Assembly (NCBI GenBank): GCA_965226025.1
Contig: CBDDCD010000001.1
Location: 1,612,001 to 1,676,000 of the forward strand
Length of the DNA stretch: 64,000 nt
Direction of reading: 5' to 3'
Source of the DNA: Moanibacter sp965226025
Lineage (GTDB): Bacteria; Verrucomicrobiota; Verrucomicrobiia; Opitutales; UBA2987
The stretch's first letter is position 1. Each line of letters begins with the position of its first letter. Positions 7,757 to 16,528 of the stretch are shown here, piece by piece. The notes below the pieces were generated by a model, which searched no databases, was not told the origin of the DNA, and saw only the letters and a list, made by a program, of their open reading frames with translations. Both the position numbers and the translations under genes were made by a program.

Positions 7757-9189
7757 CCATTGGGTAAGATGAGGATTCTTTTTCCACGGGCCCCGCTGAT
7801 AGCAAAGATAATACTCCTGGAGATCTTCGGCATGGTTTCTGGGGCGCAGCAGGCGCAGTTGTCCGTCGATCCGTTGCAGGGGCTGGCCTTGAAACCTTTT
7901 TCCCAGGTGATGATTTCGAGTTGAGGATGCTCCAGGATGGCTTCGTAAAACCAGTCCGCGGCGATCGCCCGGTCCACGTAAATGCTCACCTTCTTATCCG
8001 CAGGCACCTCTACCAATTCGAGCATCGCTTCGCAGTTGGGGATAAACCGTTTCCTTATATCCTCGTAGTTGTCGGTGCTGGCAAAATAGACCGGAGAGCC
8101 CTTCAGGGTATGAATAAAATCGCTGTGAAGCGCTTTGTCGGCCAAACGGATGGTGGGACACCAGCCCGCCAGGAGCTTGCTCATGCCGGTGTAATGTTTG
8201 GTGTGCGGATCATAATAAAAGCTCTGCTCACAAGAAGCATTCAGGTTCCTCGCGTTCACCCTGAGGATCGCTCTTAAAAGCGCTTCATGGGCCAGGGCGC
8301 TGAGCCTTTGGCGTTGCAGATGGGGCGTATAGAGGACTCGCCCGATGAGCTTTTGCAGGTCTTCCAGATCGAGCAGTTTGCTCTGCTCGATATTCACCGC
8401 GGCCAACAGCGCGCAGGCCAGCCATTGCTTCAAAAGCCAGCCCTCTTCGCCATCTATCTGAGCCACTTGCCCGAGCCCTTCACTGAATACCAGCACCCCT
8501 AAATGTCGACACCACTGCACCGATTCGGAACTGCCCGTGGTAAAATCGGGAGACTCCTTGCGATTCTCCTCTTCGCCTTCGGCCTTGTTTTCTGCTTGCT
8601 CCTGCTCTGCCTGCAAGGGTGAACCCTTGGGAGAATCCCAGGCAGTCTCCCGATTTTGCCCCCTCCTCTGCTCGGCCTCCTTGGCCAAGGCCTCTTTGAG
8701 CTCCTTAAACAAAGGGCGCAGGGTTTCCCCACTGAGGCTGACTGCGAACACCTCCTCGATCTCACCGCGTATCTTCTTGCTGTAAGCGTACCGGCTCTGC
8801 TCATAGATCTCAAAAAAGCGCACCCGCACAAAACTCCGTATTTCCCGGGTCAATTTGCGATGCCACCGGCGCCCCGCCAACACCCGGCCCAGGGTTTCGG
8901 CATCGCCACTTTGCAGGGCCTCGCCCCACCGCTTCATCGTCTTGGGGTCAACCTCAAATTGTCTCTGTAAGCACCCTATCTTCAACCCCGCATTATAGAG
9001 CCGTCCCACCAGAATCTTGAATCCAACCTGCTCGCGATCGTCCCCCACCACTTCCAATAGCTCATGGCCGTAATAGACCTGCAATTGGCCTTTGCTCAGG
9101 TCCCGATAGACCGTCAGGCAGGGATTACGCTTGTCTACCCCAAGGAGGCATTGTTGGCAGGACTCTTCTTGCTCGGTAGGTTTCTCCAT
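7714..9189 (-). CDS. Transposase N-terminal part (first frame)
   Basis: 491 residues as read; only the first ~430 look native. It has a helix-turn-helix region near residues 60-90 (AGLKIGCLQRQFEVDPKTMKRW), a charged linker rich in Glu and Gln near residues 190-225, and a possible DDE catalytic half with YFASTDNYEDIRKRF and VSIYVDRAIAADWFY. After TWEKGF the frame becomes Cys-rich and unlike a natural protein until the stop, while the neighbouring frame carries the natural continuation. Either a programmed -1 frameshift on G-GAA-AAA-GG or a one-base deletion. Confidence 0.6.
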   Translation of the reverse strand: MEKPTEQEESCQQCLLGVDKRNPCLTVYRDLSKGQLQVYYGHELLEVVGDDREQVGFKILVGRLYNAGLKIGCLQRQFEVDPKTMKRWGEALQSGDAETLGRVLAGRRWHRKLTREIRSFVRVRFFEIYEQSRYAYSKKIRGEIEEVFAVSLSGETLRPLFKELKEALAKEAEQRRGQNRETAWDSPKGSPLQAEQEQAENKAEGEEENRKESPDFTTGSSESVQWCRHLGVLVFSEGLGQVAQIDGEEGWLLKQWLACALLAAVNIEQSKLLDLEDLQKLIGRVLYTPHLQRQRLSALAHEALLRAILRVNARNLNASCEQSFYYDPHTKHYTGMSKLLAGWCPTIRLADKALHSDFIHTLKGSPVYFASTDNYEDIRKRFIPNCEAMLELVEVPADKKVSIYVDRAIAADWFYEAILEHPQLEIITWEKGFKASPCNGSTDNCACCAPETMPKISRSIIFAISGARGKRILILPNGWWKRPIPEIKPLR

Positions 9190-9409
9190 TTTCTTCGAAT
9201 TAGTTCTTCGAAGGAGAAGCCTACCGTTTTCTTTCTCTCGTTAAAAGTCGGGAATTCTACTTGCGATTCTACCCACCCCGACAACCCGCATAATAGCGAG
9301 TTCTGAGGTTACGATCGATTGTAACATGAAGTACCCGGTTCTCTCGTTCTTTCGGTTCCTGGAAAGCACTCGAGGAGGCCGGAGGTATCAACTGTAACTG
9401 GGAACCTGT

Positions 9410-10330
9410 TCATCGAGATAACATTCTACGATAACCCCTCAGGCGATCGACGGTTTCAAAGCCAATACCCTCGTAGAGGCGAATCGCGGCTTCATTCTTC
9501 GGGTGGGGCCGCACCAATACTTTCCCCACACCTTGCCGCGCCATGTAATCAATACCGACAAGCATCACCCTGCGGGCCAACCCTCGCCGACGATACTCTA
9601 TCAATGTACCAACTTCCTCGAACTCACCGACGCCGTTCACGGGATCAATATCAACACTGGCCGAGGACGCGATGACTCCGTCGTCACTGACCGCGATCAG
9701 TTCGATGTTACCCCGATCCGCGAATTTGCAGAACTTGTGGTATTGTCGGTAATGAGACTGTAGTTCAAGGCTGATTCGATGAAGCCTGGGGTTGAAAGCG
9801 TGCGCGATCATCTCAATCCACCGATCGGTTTCGGATTCGTCCCCGTCGTTCATAGGCCGAACGCAGAATTCCTCTTCCCCGTGCGCGTGTAGGTAACTGG
9901 CATCTATTTCGAGCCCCATGTATAGGGCGCAGCACTCCTCGACAGCGTAGCCGCGCTCAACCAGGACTTGAGAGAGCGGATCCTCCTCCTCGTAAGTAGA
10001 AGTCAGAAAGTAGGTCTTCTCGGAAAGAAGGCGTAGAACGTCCTCCGCATGCGAGACGATCTGATTGAAGATCGCCCGCGTTCGGTATTGCGGTTTGCAG
10101 AGCACCATAAAGAACCCAGCTAAAGGCTCGATCTTGGAGAGCGCGACGATCTCGCCTGTGCTCTCTGTCCAGATCTGATGGTAGCCGGAGTGCATGTGAA
10201 TGAACTTGGCGCGCGCAGAGGCGAGCAGCCATTTCCAATGATCGCCTTTGTCTTCGACTGCGGGATGCAAAAAATCCACCGCCTTCTTCCAGTCGGTATC
10301 TCTGCTGAATGGCCTGTTTTTCAGAGTCAT
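9410..10330 (-). CDS. GNAT-family acetyltransferase (two-domain)
   Basis: 306 residues. The C-terminal half (about residues 150-306) has the GNAT signature: the strand IELIAVSDDGVIASSASV, then VGTLIEYRRRGLARRVMLVGIDYM with the R-x-x-G-L-A acetyl-CoA loop, and EAAIRLYEGIGFETVDRLRGY. The N-terminal half looks like a degenerate second GNAT-like domain (GYHQIWTESTGEIVAL, KPQYRTRAIFNQIVSHAEDVL). Substrate unknown. It stands alone between the transposon and the first 1817-bp IS copy. Confidence 0.8.
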   Translation of the reverse strand: MTLKNRPFSRDTDWKKAVDFLHPAVEDKGDHWKWLLASARAKFIHMHSGYHQIWTESTGEIVALSKIEPLAGFFMVLCKPQYRTRAIFNQIVSHAEDVLRLLSEKTYFLTSTYEEEDPLSQVLVERGYAVEECCALYMGLEIDASYLHAHGEEEFCVRPMNDGDESETDRWIEMIAHAFNPRLHRISLELQSHYRQYHKFCKFADRGNIELIAVSDDGVIASSASVDIDPVNGVGEFEEVGTLIEYRRRGLARRVMLVGIDYMARQGVGKVLVRPHPKNEAAIRLYEGIGFETVDRLRGYRRMLSR

Positions 10331-10419
10331 ACTCGAAATCGAAAGCTGCTTGTCAGTGCCGGAGGCCGACTGTCACTTCGGAGCCAGATCTAGAGAATCT
10401 GAAACTTACGCTGTTGGCG

Positions 10420-10426
10420 TAAGGTA
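10420..10426. repeat. 7-bp target duplication of IS copy A (TAAGGTA), left
   Basis: TAAGGTA at 10420-10426 is repeated at 12244-12250 immediately outside the other IS end. Confidence 0.8.
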
Positions 10427-10624
10427 GAGGCTGTCCCAAATCCGAGAGGATTTGGGTGGAAGCCTGATACCGATATCAATCTTCGTCACGTTATGTAGAC
10501 CACGACATGCCTTCCGTCCTCGGTAGCTTACCTTTTATCCGTTATGCACCTTTCCAGCACCCTTCCTCTCGCTTTGAGTCGATAGTTCTCCCAAGGAAGC
10601 GCCTCTGACTCGATTCTTGGATCC

Positions 10625-12103
10625 CTATGCCGCCTGCGTTGCCTCTTTCTCATGTTCTTGCGCAAGTCTCTGCGCGATTTTCCATAGATTGTGGGACAGA
10701 ACCGACCAGGCCACGCTAAGGTTACGGTTGTCAAAGCCTTTGCTGCGTATCTTGCCCCCGTGCCATCGGTTCTTGAGCACTCCGATCCGGCCTTCGGTGC
10801 TCCCTCGTCGTCGCTGCAACCGGACAAAGCGCGGCTCCTCCATCCGCTCCTTGAGCTCTTGTGGATTGCGGGGCGTAAGGGCGTCAAAAATCCCCTCTGC
10901 CTGGAGCCGCTTGCTGGCCGCCTTCGAGGCATAGCCCCGATCCCCACTGATCGCTTCGATCTTCTCCTCTAAAGCGAAGCCCTTTTGCCTCTCCAGACTT
11001 TCCCAAAGCTGCTTCAATTCGCTCGGGGCCTGCCCCCCATACAGTTTCCAGTCCAACAGATATCCCTCTGCGCTCTCGCATAAATAAAGGGTGTTGCCAA
11101 ACTCCACCTCCCGATCTGCCTTGCCTCGCACGATGACGTCAATCTCAGGTTCGTAGGCGCTCAGGATCTTCTCCTCATTCTTCACCTGCCGCCCCCCTAT
11201 GATCCGTTCGTGCGCCTGTTTCATGACCTGCGGTATCTGCTCTAACATACCATCCATTCGCTCGATGATTCGGCTCGCCTTCTTCTCGGTGTAATCGCTT
11301 TGCATCCACATAGCTTCCAATAAGTCACGGTGGCGAAGGGCATGGCCCTCAATCTTCTTGAGCAATAGCTTCATCCGCCGCAGGATCCCTTTACGCGCTT
11401 TGCCCGCCTCCCGGCGCCGACGCGCATGCGTCATCTCCAGGCACCGTTTGTTCATCTCCCGAGCCAATCCCTTTGCTCCCTGGGGCATGCGCTGTTTCAT
11501 TCCCGCCTGCCGGATCAGACTGATCGCCTTGAGCAGCGTTGCTCCCACATCCTTGAGCAAGACCCAGTCCACGGGCCAGTGGATGTTCGCTTCCAGGCAA
11601 GTGGCGTCGATCAGGCATTCCCTCGTATCGATCGGCTTCTCTAATCCTGCCTCACCACAATGTTCAGCATTGCCCACCACCTCGGTCATCCTTGCATGCA
11701 GCTGTCTCAGATACGCTTCGTCGAAGAATTTCGAATCCCGTTCCAGACTGCTCTTCGATATTTTCCGGATCCCGTCTACCTCACGCACCCGGCAAAAATT
11801 AGCCAGAAGCTCACTGCGTCCCAACTCCTGCGACAGACAACGAAAGGATATCCCTCCGAGTAAATGACGCACCACCTCCACCCGCAGCGCTTTTATCGCT
11901 CTTAGAGCGCGTCGCTCCCGATCCTTCCCTCCCGCTTCATCCCATCCTTCCAAGGCTTTTACGATCGCCTCCCTTTCCAGCGAGGAGTCGATCAAAACCC
12001 GGTCAATCCGCTCCATTGTTTCCAGAAACACGGTGTAGTCTTTGCATCGAATGACTGGAGTTAGGGCTGGACGCAGGAAGCTTTGTACGGCAATATTTTT
12101 CAT
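10625..12103 (-). CDS. IS transposase, copy A (DDE type)
   Basis: 492 residues, identical in all three copies. Visible catalytic features are DATCLEANIHWPVDW (first Asp near residue 167), AISGDRGYASKAASKRL (second Asp near residue 387) and RGSTEGRIGVLKNRW (Glu near residue 434), as in IS4/IS5/IS1182-like and ISNCY DDE transposases. I cannot assign the family with certainty. The start lies 140 bp inside the IS end, behind a strong hairpin. It appears intact, so the element may be active. Confidence 0.85.
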   Translation of the reverse strand: MKNIAVQSFLRPALTPVIRCKDYTVFLETMERIDRVLIDSSLEREAIVKALEGWDEAGGKDRERRALRAIKALRVEVVRHLLGGISFRCLSQELGRSELLANFCRVREVDGIRKISKSSLERDSKFFDEAYLRQLHARMTEVVGNAEHCGEAGLEKPIDTRECLIDATCLEANIHWPVDWVLLKDVGATLLKAISLIRQAGMKQRMPQGAKGLAREMNKRCLEMTHARRRREAGKARKGILRRMKLLLKKIEGHALRHRDLLEAMWMQSDYTEKKASRIIERMDGMLEQIPQVMKQAHERIIGGRQVKNEEKILSAYEPEIDVIVRGKADREVEFGNTLYLCESAEGYLLDWKLYGGQAPSELKQLWESLERQKGFALEEKIEAISGDRGYASKAASKRLQAEGIFDALTPRNPQELKERMEEPRFVRLQRRRGSTEGRIGVLKNRWHGGKIRSKGFDNRNLSVAWSVLSHNLWKIAQRLAQEHEKEATQAA

Positions 12104-12154
12104 GAGAAGGGCGTGCTTTGTATTTGACTAACGCAAGCATAAGCGCCCTTTTTC

Positions 12155-12194
12155 GCCGGATCGAGCTTTTTGCAGCTCTATCCGGCCTTTTTTT
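12155..12194 (+). terminator. Hairpin with T-run inside IS copy A
   Basis: GCCGGATCGAGC and GCTCTATCCGGC arms followed by eight T residues on the plus strand. It lies between the IS end and the transposase start and would block transcripts leaving the element. The same structure is in copies B (35650-35681) and C (60989-61020). Confidence 0.7.
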
Positions 12195-12276
12195 TGCCCA
12201 TAACTCATTAAAAATCAATTGTTTCCACCACTGGGACGGGCTCTAAGGTATGTCTTATCCTTTGTTCGATCTTGAT

Positions 12277-12468
12277 TCATGCGGCCTCTCCAAGACCGCC
12301 TACAAAATCCGGATATCCGAAGGCTGTAGACGCGGTCGGTGACCGCGTAGGGCAAAAGAGCACCACTTCCTGAGTCGCGCCCAATACGCCGAGAACCCTA
12401 TAGAATCTTCGCTAAGCGAAATTTGAGGCGACCGAGAGATGTCCGTGTGAGATGTTGGTTACAATCAT
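12277..12468 (-). pseudogene. Possible small gene broken by an in-frame TAG
   Basis: An ATG at 12468 has an excellent ribosome binding site (AAGGAGG). The frame encodes MIVTNISHGHLSVASNFA, meets TAG at 12414-12412, then stays open in the same frame for 44 more codons to TGA at 12277 (RRFYRVLGVLGATQ, FGYPDFVGGLGEAA). I do not recognise a family. The strong initiation signal is the main reason to list it. The rest of 12251-12566 shows nothing else. Confidence 0.3.
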
Positions 12469-12566
12469 AGTGCCGCCTCCTTTCTTAATTGGATCGGGGT
12501 GCGAATTTGCCGAGTGTATCTATGCAACGATGCAAGAGGGGTGAAGTCAAACTGAACAGTCACAAT

Positions 12567-13265
12567 TCAGTTGTCACCCAGCGCCCGCTGCAAAGCCTTT
12601 TGCACGACCTTCCGCCGGTCATTTGCAACCGCTCTCAGCGCAGTCAGCGCTTCTCGCGTGCCGATCTCTCCCAATGCACGAACCGCCGCAACTCGGCCCA
12701 TCTTCCGGTCATCTTTCAGTCGCGAGGCCAGAAAAGGCACGGCCCGTTTCTCGCCCAGCCCGCCAAAGGCATGCATTACTCCGGATAGCGTCTCCAGTGA
12801 ATCCGTATCGCCGAGACCCAGCAACCGATCAAAGTAGTCCCTTCCAGAAGCACGCAGAATCCGTACCGCAAGACTTCTGGCAGTCGAAGGAGAATGACGG
12901 GTTGGATATGTATCACCTCCAAACATGATGTAATGAAAGGCTGTCTCCTCTGAGTCGATCTCTCCTCCAATCCTCGCTCGCTCTTCAACCCAGTCTCCAA
13001 TCCTTTCGATATCTTGCTCGTTGCCGGGAAAATGGCGCATGGACGCCATTTCAATTGCTCCACGAACAAGGTCGTCCGAGGGCAAGCGGGGCAGAATCTC
13101 ATCCACAAATTCTGCTACTGCTGAGGACGGCATCCGAATAGCAGAGCCGTCCGCGGAATCGAGTATGCGAACGGGTTCCAAATACTTCGCAGCCGCAACC
13201 ATTGTCGCGCGGCCTAAACGCGGAGTCAGGAACACTTGATGATAGAGGCGCAACAGAGGGGTCAA
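12567..13265 (-). CDS. HEAT-repeat-like protein, possibly the C-terminal part of a gene split by an IS
   Basis: 232 residues from a TTG at 13265. The last ~90 residues hold HEAT-type helical repeats (GLGEKRAVPFLASRL, MGRVAAVRALGEIG, TREALTALRAVAND). No good start codon or ribosome binding site is seen; the frame runs open right up to the IS256-type end at 13275. The gene upstream on the same strand (14673-15302) runs into the other end of that IS. The pair may be halves of one gene. No target duplication is visible, so this is not proven. Function unknown. Confidence 0.55.
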   Translation of the reverse strand: MTPLLRLYHQVFLTPRLGRATMVAAAKYLEPVRILDSADGSAIRMPSSAVAEFVDEILPRLPSDDLVRGAIEMASMRHFPGNEQDIERIGDWVEERARIGGEIDSEETAFHYIMFGGDTYPTRHSPSTARSLAVRILRASGRDYFDRLLGLGDTDSLETLSGVMHAFGGLGEKRAVPFLASRLKDDRKMGRVAAVRALGEIGTREALTALRAVANDRRKVVQKALQRALGDN

Positions 13266-13274
13266 GTCCGCCTT

Positions 13275-14681
13275 TTCCTGTAAAATCGAAATGGCATAAC
13301 CTCTATTAGATTATCTTTACTTTCTTCCCTTCAGGCAGCGAATTTCATCAGGTCCGGATCCTTCCAGGTGCTCTCCGGATCGCTCCAGATCTGTTTGAGT
13401 CGTTCCACCAGGTAGGGTTCCATGCGGACTCCTCGCCAGCCTTCTGAGGCATCCACCAGGACCGCGAAGATCAGGCACAGTCCGCTCGTTTCGGAGCGGA
13501 ATCGGGGAATCACTTTGGTGCGACGGCGCCCTTCCCCGAAGAGTCGCTCCAGCAGATTGGTGGTGCGGATCTGTTTTCGGTGCAGGAAGGGAAATTTCAG
13601 CGCTGTGAGCGATTCCTCCAGGTCACGCTCCAGGCACTTCATGGCGGCTGGAAAGCTCCCCTTGTATTCCTCGATGATGGCGCGAGCCTGTTCTACAGCC
13701 TCGCGGTATCCCTTCGCCGTAAAGGCTTTGTGAATGAGCTTTTTGAGGGTGGGACGGGCTACCTCTGGAAGCTTGTTGACGATGTTGCGCATCTTGTGCA
13801 CCTGGCAGCGCTGCACCAGGCTGTTCGGAAACTTCCTTCCCACCGCCTTGCGTAGACCCGAATTACCGTCCATCACACTGAGTACTGGATCGGCCAATCC
13901 CCGGCTCTTCATGTCCTCCAGGAAGGCCTCCCAACAGGCGCTGCTCTCCTTGTCCCCTACGGCCATATGAAGCAATACCTTACGTCCGTCCCAGAGCATC
14001 CCGTAGGCGCATAGGACCGCCACTGCCCTCTTGTCTTCGGGCCGCAGCCTCATATAGATCCCGTCCAGAAACAGATAGAGCACGCGCTCACCACTCAGAT
14101 CTCTTTCCTGCCACTTTGCAAAGTCCATCCTCAGACTTTGGCACACCTCATTGACCACGCTGCGCCCGGTCTGCTCTACCCCCAAAGACTCGATCAGCGC
14201 CGTCTCGATATCGCGCTGACTCATCCCTTTCACATAGAGCATCGGCACCAGCTCCAAAAGCCGCTTCGAGCGTCGTCCGATCGCTTCCAGCCAGGCCGAC
14301 TCGAACGGCTCCAGCCCGTCGCGAATCTGCGGTACCTGCAGCTCAATCGTCCCTTCGCAAAGATGCACTTTCTTCGGCTCATAGCCATTGCGGTAGCCCC
14401 GCAGTGCTCCATCACTCGAGCGCTCATAGCGCTCTCGCCCCAGAAAATCGCTCACTTCGATCTCCAAGGCTCTTTGCAGCATCAGCTGGGCTCCCCGTCG
14501 GGCCGCCTCCCCCAGTGGATCTGTGCTGCTCGCGATTCCTTCCATTAGCTCTTGCTCTATCTTCTCACTCGGTGCTATCTTCTTCATGGTGTAGTCTCCT
14601 GTTTTTCGGGGCCGCCTTTCGGCCCCGGTTTGGTTACATTTTTGTTTTCAGGAGGTTACACCATTTTTCTTTTTACAGGAA
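13275..14681 (-). mobile_element. IS256-family insertion sequence
   Basis: Inverted ends TTCCTGTAAAA with further matches (AAATGG, TAACCTC) bracket the transposase. About 1.41 kb. Flanks show no clear 8-9 bp duplication. Confidence 0.8.
13331..14587 (-). CDS. IS256-family (Mutator) transposase
   Basis: 418 residues, typical for IS256 transposases. Signatures include FLGRERYERSSDGALRGYRNG near residues 48-68, YLFLDGIYMRLR with the first catalytic Asp, LSVMDGNSGLRKAV with the second, the PNSLVQRCQVHKMRNI motif, and the IRTTNLLERLFGEGRRRTKV region with the catalytic Glu. It appears intact and is oriented like the broken genes on both sides. Confidence 0.95.
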   Translation of the reverse strand: MKKIAPSEKIEQELMEGIASSTDPLGEAARRGAQLMLQRALEIEVSDFLGRERYERSSDGALRGYRNGYEPKKVHLCEGTIELQVPQIRDGLEPFESAWLEAIGRRSKRLLELVPMLYVKGMSQRDIETALIESLGVEQTGRSVVNEVCQSLRMDFAKWQERDLSGERVLYLFLDGIYMRLRPEDKRAVAVLCAYGMLWDGRKVLLHMAVGDKESSACWEAFLEDMKSRGLADPVLSVMDGNSGLRKAVGRKFPNSLVQRCQVHKMRNIVNKLPEVARPTLKKLIHKAFTAKGYREAVEQARAIIEEYKGSFPAAMKCLERDLEESLTALKFPFLHRKQIRTTNLLERLFGEGRRRTKVIPRFRSETSGLCLIFAVLVDASEGWRGVRMEPYLVERLKQIWSDPESTWKDPDLMKFAA

Positions 14682-15302
14682 GGATAGGACGTCACCCAAC
14701 AGAGTATTGAGGAACCCCAGGCACTTTTTCCGCAACGACAAGACTAGGCGGACCGATTCGGCGGAGCTCAGTCCAGGCACTTCGGCAACCAGCATTTGAT
14801 GTGGAACTCCGGCCTCGAAATACCGTGCAGGTGCCATGCGCCAAAGCATCTCTGCCATGCGGGTCTTCTGGGACCACGGAATTTCGGGATCAGAGAAACA
14901 TTCCGTAAACTCCGAAACGACGTCACACTGCCAGCGGTCCCCTAACGCCTTTGCGAACTCGTCCCCGTTTGTAACCTGCCGCAGATCCAGTTTTTCAAGC
15001 AGTCGATCTGAAGATATCGAGACCTGGAATACCACAGTGTTGTCGTTGTCGTGAAAGTAGTCTCGCCCCCGGACGTAATTGTCAGGATCGACGCCTACCA
15101 AGAATGTGACTGGCCCCACCGTCTTCGCTCCGCCCCCAAAGGCCGTCACATGGTAGAACCAAGTGGCCTGAGTATACCTGTGAACACCCTGCTTCATCGC
15201 CGATCGGAATCCTTTCTCACTGATTGAATTCGCCTTCTCCTCTGAATCCGTTGTGTGCCAGAGAAGGAGCTGACCGAGGAGCCGATCGCAGATCGTGTTC
15301 AT
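14673..15302 (-). CDS. Unassigned protein truncated at an IS256 end
   Basis: About 209 residues from the ATG at 15302, which has a GGGAGG ribosome binding site; an ATG at 15314 overlaps the upstream stop. The early segment LWHTTDSEEKANSISEKGF and TQATWFYHV resemble ADP-ribosyltransferase-like folds (RES/ART style), but this is only a visual impression. The last residues (FL and the TAA stop) are encoded by the IS256 terminal repeat, so the native C-terminus is lost or lies beyond the IS. It follows the methyltransferase gene directly and is probably co-transcribed with it. Confidence 0.6.
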   Translation of the reverse strand: MNTICDRLLGQLLLWHTTDSEEKANSISEKGFRSAMKQGVHRYTQATWFYHVTAFGGGAKTVGPVTFLVGVDPDNYVRGRDYFHDNDNTVVFQVSISSDRLLEKLDLRQVTNGDEFAKALGDRWQCDVVSEFTECFSDPEIPWSQKTRMAEMLWRMAPARYFEAGVPHQMLVAEVPGLSSAESVRLVLSLRKKCLGFLNTLLGDVLSFL

Positions 15303-15310
15303 CCCTCCCG

Positions 15311-16168
15311 TCATTCAACGACCGCCTTCCAAAGAAATCGGCGATGACGAAGCACGAGGCCGCTGGAGCCAGCATGAAACTCAAACAGTTGTTTTAGATC
15401 GTCCGAAACATCAGACCAATCCGGTACATCGGTGGGATCCTCGCCGAAAGTAAGGAATCGGTAGAGGTCGACGGGTTTGCAAAGCCACTCGGGCACGGGA
15501 AAAGTAAGGAATCGGTAGAGGTCGACGGGTTTGCAAAGCCACTCGGGCACATCGAAATTCCAGGCACTGTGTATGTGAAGCTCTACAAGTGCGAGACGTC
15601 GATCGATTGATTCCCTCATCTTGGAATCGGGATTCGGTTCTGCGGGCTCCCGGCGAATCGTGTCCGGCACCTCGCCGATCCACTCAGGATCCCTAACCCA
15701 ACCTAGTGGATTGAGCTGGATCAGCGTTGCACCGGGCCTACAGAATCGACGCACGTCCTCGATCCGGTGAGTCGGACCCCGACGGGAGATTACTACATCG
15801 ATGGAGCTATCGAGAGCCGGAACGTGCACGCAGCCACCGTTCGCTTCCGAATGGGAGTTGAAGCAGGTAAAACGACAGTTTCCCGCTCCACTTTCCGTTA
15901 ACGCCGCAGCTGCGATATCAATGTAACTTTTGACGCGATCGTAGCCATGAATCGTTCGACAGAAAGGTGCCAACTTGATCGTGACCTCACCATGCCCACA
16001 GCCGGCGTCCAACACATCCAGGTCGAGAATGAGATGCTGTCGAACGAGCTCAAAATAAGCGTTTTCGCCATTACCCGGTGCCAGAATCGACTTCCAGGAA
16101 TAATAGTAGCCCTCCTGAATCGAGCTCAGGCGGTCATACCACCGATTGCTGTGCCCTGTTAGTTTCAT
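15311..16168 (-). CDS. SAM-dependent methyltransferase with an internal 18-residue duplication
   Basis: 285 residues from the preferred ATG at 16168 (the frame is open to 16279 but that part looks unnatural). The class I SAM site is DVLDAGCGHGEVTIKLA, followed by IHGYDRVKSYIDIA and a late VVISRRGPTHRI. A tandem duplication repeats WLCKPVDLYRFLTF, encoded by a 54-bp unit at 15447-15500 and 15501-15550. Substrate unknown. The stop overlaps an ATG of the next gene (ATGA). Confidence 0.75.
   Translation of the reverse strand: MKLTGHSNRWYDRLSSIQEGYYYSWKSILAPGNGENAYFELVRQHLILDLDVLDAGCGHGEVTIKLAPFCRTIHGYDRVKSYIDIAAAALTESGAGNCRFTCFNSHSEANGGCVHVPALDSSIDVVISRRGPTHRIEDVRRFCRPGATLIQLNPLGWVRDPEWIGEVPDTIRREPAEPNPDSKMRESIDRRLALVELHIHSAWNFDVPEWLCKPVDLYRFLTFPVPEWLCKPVDLYRFLTFGEDPTDVPDWSDVSDDLKQLFEFHAGSSGLVLRHRRFLWKAVVE
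15447..15550. repeat. 54-bp tandem duplication inside the methyltransferase gene
   Basis: The 50-bp stretch from AAAGTAAGGAATCGG to CACTCGGGCAC occurs at 15447-15496 and 15501-15550, in frame, adding 18 residues. Confidence 0.9.
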
Positions 16169-16275
16169 TCGCAAACCCGATTGGCATACCTGACTGGCGC
16201 CCGACTGACCTGAGACTTCAATGATGATACGGTTTTCGGACGGGCTGCAGACGCCTTTCTGAGTGGAAAATCGTG

Positions 16276-16362
16276 CCAATCTTATCTTCCTCTTCCTCTT
16301 GCTGGGAAAGAGATCATGCTCGATTACCGGGCTGGGGAAGGAAGAGGATGAGGAAGATCATG
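16276..16362. repeat. Imperfect inverted repeat of purine/pyrimidine tracts
   Basis: CTTATCTTCCTCTTCCTCTT on the left pairs roughly with AGAGGATGAGGAAGATCATG on the right. Purpose unknown. No gene is seen in 16169-16528. Confidence 0.45.
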
Positions 16363-16420
16363 ACAGCCACCGCCTGAGTTTTCAACTCGACTGATCCGGC
16401 AAGCTAAGGAATTCAGGCAC

Positions 16421-16503
16421 AGGTGGGTCGGGACCTCCGGGCACGGAGAAAACATCGATCAATCAAACGTGCCTGTGCCGCGTCCGCAGGCCACGAACCA
16501 CCT
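16421..16503. repeat. 83-bp inverted-repeat element, copy 2 of 2
   Basis: Same arms as 4971-5053 (GGTGGGTCGGGACCTCCGG and GTCCGCAGGCCACGAACCACC) with a different centre. Confidence 0.7.
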
Positions 16504-16528
16504 GTTCTGACCTGAGTGGCTGTAAATC

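Larger units (their letters stand above)
6939..9306. mobile_element. Two-ORF transposon with inverted ends
   Basis: Imperfect terminal inverted repeats of about 14 bp (TCAGACCTCACTAT at 6939-6952 and the reverse complement of TCAGAACTCGCTAT at 9293-9306) bracket the two overlapping transposase frames. About 2.37 kb. No clear target duplication is visible. Confidence 0.65.
10427..12243 (-). mobile_element. 1817-bp insertion sequence, copy A
   Basis: Bounded by imperfect inverted ends GAGGCTGTCCCA and GAGCCCGTCCCA. Flanked by a TAAGGTA duplication on both sides. The transposase-distal end carries a hairpin (CCCAAATCC GAGA GGATTTGGG). Identical in length to copies at 35593 and 59261. Confidence 0.9.
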
